16,817 nucleotides of DNA, from positions 1 through 16,817 of the forward strand of contig DHGK01000405.1 of the NCBI GenBank assembly GCA_002402755.1, written 5' to 3'. Made by a program: the position numbers and the translations under genes. The first letter of the stretch is position 1. The number at the start of each line of letters is the position of its first letter. Of the stretch, positions 14,001 to 16,817 are shown piece by piece. The DNA comes from Planctomycetes bacterium UBA4800 (GTDB taxonomy: Bacteria > Planctomycetota > UBA8108 > UBA8890 > UBA8898). The notes under the pieces are model-generated. The model had not been told where the DNA came from. It did no database searches and saw only the letters and a list, made by a program, of their open reading frames with translations.

Positions 14001-14036
14001 CGGGCGGCGCGGGCCCGCCGCCCGCGGTCGACCGCG
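14001..14036. repeat. Inverted repeat and 14-bp perfect palindrome in the divergent promoter gap
   Basis: CGGGCGGCG (14001-14009) is exactly complementary to CGCCGCCCG (14016-14024) across a 6-bp loop. It merges with the palindrome CGCGGTCGACCGCG (14023-14036). Both lie in the 240-bp gap between the metallopeptidase gene (minus) and rsgA (plus). A weak minus-strand promoter may lie just to the right: TTGACG as CGTCAA at 14096-14101, with GATGAAT as ATTCATC at 14071-14077. The palindrome could be a regulator site; the larger repeat could also fold in the metallopeptidase leader RNA. Confidence 0.4.
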
Positions 14037-14141
14037 CCCGGCGCGCGTGCACCGGCCTTCCCATCCCATCATTCATCGGCGTTTCGGCCCGTTCTCGTCA
14101 AGGTCCGCGCGCGGCGCCGGGATCATGGTCCGGGAACATCG

Positions 14142-14170
14142 TTGTCGGTCCGGGCGGGCCGTGGTACGCT
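14142..14170 (+). promoter_or_regulatory. rsgA promoter, probably giving a leaderless mRNA
   Basis: TTGTCG (14142-14147), 17-bp spacer, then the extended -10 TGGTACGCT (14162-14170). The -10 ends 7 bp before the rsgA ATG (14178), so transcription should start at or next to the A of ATG. No Shine-Dalgarno site precedes this ATG, in line with leaderless translation. Confidence 0.5.
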
Positions 14171-14177
14171 GTGCCCC

Positions 14178-15107
14178 ATGTCGGAGAGAGAGTCGGTCCT
14201 GGGTGCGCCCGCAGGGGGCGCGACGCCGCGCGAAGGCACCGTGACCGCGCGCTCGCAGCGCGAGTACGAGGTGGATTGCGGCGGGGTCTCGGTGCGCTGC
14301 ACGCTGCGGGGCAGGCTGCACGGCGAGGGGCGGAGCGTGCTCGTCGGCGATCGGGTCGTGTTCCGCGATGTCGGCGCCTCCCAGGGGGTGATCGAGGAGG
14401 TAAGACCGCGGCGCAACGTGCTTTCGCGCGCAAGCGGCGGAAAGCAGCACCTGTACTGCGCCAACGTGGACGCCGTCGTCATCGTCTGCGCGGCGCAGGC
14501 CCCGCCGATCAGGCCGGCCCTCATCGACCGCCTGCTGATCACGGCCAGGTCGGAAGGCCTCGATGCCGTCATCTGCCTCAACAAGGTGGATCTCGATCCG
14601 GAGGGCGAGGTTGTCCGGATCCTCCGGCTTTACCGGGAGCTAGGATATGAAGTATTTTTCACGTCAGCGGTGACCGGCGCCGGCGTGCGCGAGCTCGGCG
14701 AACGGATCTCGAAGGGCGTGAGCGTTTTTTCCGGTCACTCCGGGGTCGGCAAGACCTCGCTCCTCCGCGTGCTGATCCCCGGATTCGAGGGCAGGACGAA
14801 GGATGTGACCAAGCGGGCCCGCGGCCGGCACTCGACGACGGAGGTCTACGTCGTGGGCCTCCCGGGGGGCGGTTTCGTCATCGACACGCCGGGTTTCCGC
14901 GAGTTCACGATCTGGGGGGTCGCGCCCCAGGACATCGGGAGCTACTACCCCGAATTCCTGCCGTTCGCGGGAAGGTGCAGGTATCACGACTGCCTGCACT
15001 ACAGCGAGCCTGAGTGCGCGGTGAGAGATGCCGTCGAAGCCGGACACATAAGCGAGCTTCGGTACGGGAATTACGTCAGGCTGCTGGAAAAGCACGGGCT
15101 TGAGTGA
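14178..15107 (+). CDS. rsgA: Ribosome small-subunit-dependent GTPase RsgA (YjeQ)
   Basis: 309 residues with the full family layout: N-terminal OB-fold (about 18-75, EGTVTARSQREYEVDCGGVSV), then a circularly permuted GTPase. G4 NKVD (135-138) and TSA (162-164, G5) come before the P-loop GHSGVGKTS (186-194), followed by the HSTTEV switch region (218-223) and G3 DTPG (236-239). The C-terminal zinc site has Cys267, Cys272, His274 and Cys280 in the pattern C-x4-C-x-H-x5-C. RsgA binds the 30S subunit late in assembly and uses GTP hydrolysis to release assembly factors such as RbfA. The ATG at 14178 fits the family length; the frame is open far upstream, but that part is antisense to the metallopeptidase gene. 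Codons for 'LGYEVFF' (about 154-160) are unusually AT-rich. Confidence 0.97.
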   Translation: MSERESVLGAPAGGATPREGTVTARSQREYEVDCGGVSVRCTLRGRLHGEGRSVLVGDRVVFRDVGASQGVIEEVRPRRNVLSRASGGKQHLYCANVDAVVIVCAAQAPPIRPALIDRLLITARSEGLDAVICLNKVDLDPEGEVVRILRLYRELGYEVFFTSAVTGAGVRELGERISKGVSVFSGHSGVGKTSLLRVLIPGFEGRTKDVTKRARGRHSTTEVYVVGLPGGGFVIDTPGFREFTIWGVAPQDIGSYYPEFLPFAGRCRYHDCLHYSEPECAVRDAVEAGHISELRYGNYVRLLEKHGLE

Positions 15108-15187
15108 CGGGCGGCGCGGCCGCGATTTCCTGCAAGAGAACGGCGTCTCGCGCGTCGTGTGGAGTGAACGCACCGGTCACGGCGGCA

Positions 15188-15745
15188 ATGGAACCGAGAA
15201 CAGCACTGGTTGCGCAGGCGCAACGGGGCGATCGCAGGGCGCTGGCGGCGCTCATGAAAACCGCGGTACCCACGGTCGCGGCGATCGTCAAGGCGCTTGC
15301 GCCGTGGGTGCGGGATCGGGACGACCTGATTCAGGAGGCGCTTGTCCGCGCCATGACGCATCTCGGGTCGCTGCGGGATCCGGCGCGGTTCGGCGCGTAC
15401 GTGAACGAGATCACCCGCAACCTGGTGTTCGACCTGAGCCGCCGGGACCGGAGCTTCGCGGCGCTGCCGGAGAATACGGCGGCGCGCGCGCGCGATCCGG
15501 TCGAGGATGCCATGCGGGGCGAGGCGCACGAGCGCGTGCATCGCGCGCTCGCGGGCCTGGACGTCGTCGATCGCCAGGTGGTGCTCTTGCGGCACTGGGC
15601 GGGCGCGAGCTACGAGGAGATCGCGCGGGTCATGGGCCTGACCGTGTCGGCGGTGCAGTCGCGGCTGTTTCGGGCCCGCGGCGAACTGCGGGCGCGGATC
15701 GGCGAGGCCGGCGCGCCGGGCCTGGACTCGGGCGCGGAGACGTGA
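15188..15745 (+). CDS. ECF-type RNA polymerase sigma factor
   Basis: 185 residues from ATG 15188. Sigma region 2 covers about residues 12-88 (AQRGDRRALAALM, RDRDDLIQEALVRAMTHLGS, FGAYVNEITRNLVFDLSRRD) and region 4 about 115-170 (VHRALAGLDVVDRQVVLLRH and SYEEIARVMGLTVSAVQSRL followed by FRARGEL), the latter with the helix-turn-helix that reads the -35 box. There is no region 3, as usual for group 4 sigma factors. The frame is open back to a GTG at 15104 overlapping the rsgA stop (GTGA), which would add 28 unlikely residues; the ATG gives the standard ECF N-terminus but has only a weak SD. It is followed by a gene for a membrane anti-sigma factor. A stable hairpin, GCCGCGC-GGA-GCGCGGC (15746-15762), comes directly after the stop. 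Confidence 0.92.
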   Translation: MEPRTALVAQAQRGDRRALAALMKTAVPTVAAIVKALAPWVRDRDDLIQEALVRAMTHLGSLRDPARFGAYVNEITRNLVFDLSRRDRSFAALPENTAARARDPVEDAMRGEAHERVHRALAGLDVVDRQVVLLRHWAGASYEEIARVMGLTVSAVQSRLFRARGELRARIGEAGAPGLDSGAET

Positions 15746-15804
15746 GCCGCGCGGAGCGCGGCATGCGGGCGGGTGCGCGAGAGCGCCGCCGCGGAGGAAG
15801 ACGG

Positions 15805-16695
15805 ATGCAGTGCTATACGGAAGAGCAGTGGTGGCAGCTCAACGACGGGCTCCTCGACGCGGGGCCGTCGGCCGCCATGGATGCGCACAGGCGCGCGTGC
15901 CCTCGCTGCGCCGCGCTCTGGGGCGAGATCCGAAGGATCGAAGGCGGTCTGCGCGCCATCGCGCCCCAGGAGGAGCGCTGCAACCTCATCGCGGCGAGCG
16001 CCGTGGGGACGCACCTGCGGCGCCTCGTGCTCCGCAGGTGCGCGCGAGTGACGGCCGCCGCGGCCGGCATCGCGGCGGCGGTGCTGCTCGTCTCGGTTTT
16101 TGCGTCCAGGGCGCCCGAGGATGAGGGGTTGGTTGCCCGGACGGCGCCGGCGCCCGCGGATGCGCCGGGAGGAGCCGCGGACGGCGCCGCGCCGCTCGCG
16201 GCGAACGGCGGCGCCGGTTCTCCGGAGACGCCGCCGCCCGCGGAGATGCAGTTTGCGTGGGGAACCGTCTCGGGGATCACGGCGCCGGCGGCGTTCACGG
16301 TCGTGCGCGCGGCGGGTGATTCGTTCTGCGCGCGCCTCGCGCGCGGAGCGGCGCGCTTCGAGGTCGATCCGGCGGCGGGAACGGCCGTGGCGGTCGAGAC
16401 TCCGGACGCGGTGATCGAGGTAGTCGGCACGGTGTTCTCGGTGGCGGTGCGGGACGAGGGCCGGAGCCGCACCGAGGTGGTCGTGGAGCGGGGCACGGTG
16501 CGGGTCGTGCACGATGGCGAGGCGGTGATAGTCTCCGCCGGCGAATCGTTCCCCCCGCGGGCCCCGGATGCTCCGCCCGTCCCGCCGCCGGCGGGCGACA
16601 CCCGGAACGTCGATGTCCCTTCCCCGCAGGCGGAGCCCGAGAGTCCGTCCGGGGAGACGATCGATATGCCGCCGTCGGTGCGGGTCGAGTACTGA
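15805..16695 (+). CDS. Transmembrane anti-sigma factor with zinc motif and FecR domain
   Basis: 296 residues; GGAGGA at 15793-15798 precedes ATG 15805. The cytoplasmic N-terminus has the zinc anti-sigma (ZAS) signature H-x3-C-x2-C: His28, Cys32, Cys35 in HRRACPRC, preceded by a short acidic helix that would hold the sigma factor. One membrane helix lies at about 82-100 (VTAAAAGIAAAVLLVSVFA). A Pro/Ala/Gly-rich linker (101-148) leads to a FecR-type domain (about 175-250: GAARFEVDP, AVAVETPDAVIEVVGTVFSV, TEVVVERGTVRVVHDGEAV, SAGESF), then a Pro-rich tail. FecR domains pass signals from outer-membrane receptors or envelope conditions to a sigma factor. Placed right after the sigma gene, it should sequester that factor at the membrane. 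No TonB receptor gene lies in the window. Confidence 0.85.
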   Translation: MQCYTEEQWWQLNDGLLDAGPSAAMDAHRRACPRCAALWGEIRRIEGGLRAIAPQEERCNLIAASAVGTHLRRLVLRRCARVTAAAAGIAAAVLLVSVFASRAPEDEGLVARTAPAPADAPGGAADGAAPLAANGGAGSPETPPPAEMQFAWGTVSGITAPAAFTVVRAAGDSFCARLARGAARFEVDPAAGTAVAVETPDAVIEVVGTVFSVAVRDEGRSRTEVVVERGTVRVVHDGEAVIVSAGESFPPRAPDAPPVPPPAGDTRNVDVPSPQAEPESPSGETIDMPPSVRVEY

Positions 16696-16699
16696 TGGA

Positions 16700-16720
16700 G
16701 GCTGTAGGCTATAGGCTCTA
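16700..16720 (+). repeat. Three tandem heptamers GGCTnTA
   Basis: GGCTGTA, GGCTATA and GGCTCTA follow one another without a gap, 4 bp after the anti-sigma stop codon. They differ only at the fifth base. The low GC content and periodicity contrast with the surrounding DNA and suggest a short mobile or slippage-prone repeat. Confidence 0.6.
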
Positions 16721-16723
16721 TGT

Positions 16724-16742
16724 AACCGTTCACGGTTTTCTC
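16724..16742 (+). terminator. Weak terminator-like hairpin after the anti-sigma gene
   Basis: AACCG (16724-16728), loop TTCA, CGGTT (16733-16737), followed by TTCTC. A 5-bp stem with a short T stretch could end the rsgA-sigma-anti-sigma transcript, but it is weaker than a normal intrinsic terminator and could instead be part of the repeat cluster around it. Confidence 0.35.
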
Positions 16743-16786
16743 GCCGTGTTCGCGTACACAACCACGTGTCATCCGACGGGAAAGAA

Positions 16787-16812
16787 ACCACAGAGTCACC
16801 GAGAGCACAGAG
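16787..16812 (-). repeat. Dispersed 26-bp repeat, copy 2 (inverted)
   Basis: Reverse complement of the element at 4362-4387 with one mismatch in 26 bases. It starts ACCACAGAG and ends GAGAGCACAGAG on the plus strand. It lies in the gene-free end of the window (16696-16817), which otherwise holds the heptamers and the weak hairpin. Confidence 0.75.
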
Positions 16813-16817
16813 AAGAA

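Noticed and set aside
11862..14177. A large N-terminal extension of rsgA (the open frame would give 1081 residues)
   Set aside because: The extension is antisense to tilS and the metallopeptidase and has no family features; RsgA has its normal length from 14178.
15100..15804. An N-terminal extension of the anti-sigma gene over the sigma gene
   Set aside because: It is an out-of-frame reading of the sigma factor; the ATG at 15805 has a good GGAGGA site and gives a standard N-terminus.
1..16817. CRISPR arrays, tRNA or rRNA genes, prophage or IS transposase genes
   Set aside because: No regular spaced direct repeats, no tRNA cloverleaf or rRNA-like sequence, and no transposase or integrase motif was seen on either strand.

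Overview
The window is very GC-rich (roughly 70% or more by eye) and gene-dense, with many 1-40 bp overlaps, GTG starts and strong G/C third-position bias. It looks like a chromosomal segment of an uncultured, Gram-negative-type bacterium. Several traits recall Planctomycetota or relatives: ABC-2 permeases flanking a membrane-anchored TPR-like protein, PQQ-type propeller lipoproteins, and a secreted TPR metallopeptidase with an 'LRNGNRVEGQVV' N-terminus. There is also a short dispersed repeat known from many environmental genomes. This placement is an inference from protein character; there is no rRNA or other marker to settle it.

Layout: (1) 1-4331, plus strand: an export-type ABC operon of ATPase (5' end cut off), permease with a large soluble insert, TPR-like anchored protein, and second permease, all overlapping or abutting. 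(2) 4332-4495: a short regulatory gap with one copy of a 26-bp dispersed repeat, an extended -10 promoter and a 31-bp inverted repeat. (3) 4496-7766, plus: a complete nickel/cobalt ECF importer in the order NikK (DUF4198), NikM, NikL, NikQ, NikO. (4) 7767-8021: a textbook sigma70 promoter followed by a ~190-nt highly structured leader with two mutually exclusive hairpins, one of which covers the Shine-Dalgarno site, and a possible 15-codon upstream ORF. (5) 8022-10617, plus: a predicted lipoprotein of unknown function, a small overlapping unknown gene, and a PQQ-like beta-propeller lipoprotein with an acidic repeat tail. (6) 10658-13937, minus: tilS (tRNA-Ile lysidine synthase) and, upstream of it, a secreted TPR protein with an HExxH metallopeptidase domain. 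(7) 14178-16695, plus: rsgA (ribosome-assembly GTPase), an ECF-type sigma factor and its likely anti-sigma factor, which combines a zinc-type anti-sigma motif, one membrane helix and a FecR domain. (8) 16696-16817: no gene; tandem heptamers, a weak terminator-like hairpin and the second copy of the dispersed repeat, inverted.

How the parts work together: the nik operon should import Ni2+ (or Co2+) from the extracytoplasmic side using ATP. The ABC operon probably exports or extracts an unknown substrate together with its anchored TPR-like partner. The sigma/anti-sigma pair is a transmembrane signalling unit. tilS and rsgA are housekeeping translation genes placed divergently around the metallopeptidase. 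The strongest candidates for something undescribed are the structured leader at 7832-8021 and the ATPase-permease-TPR-permease operon. No CRISPR, tRNA, rRNA, phage or transposase gene was seen.
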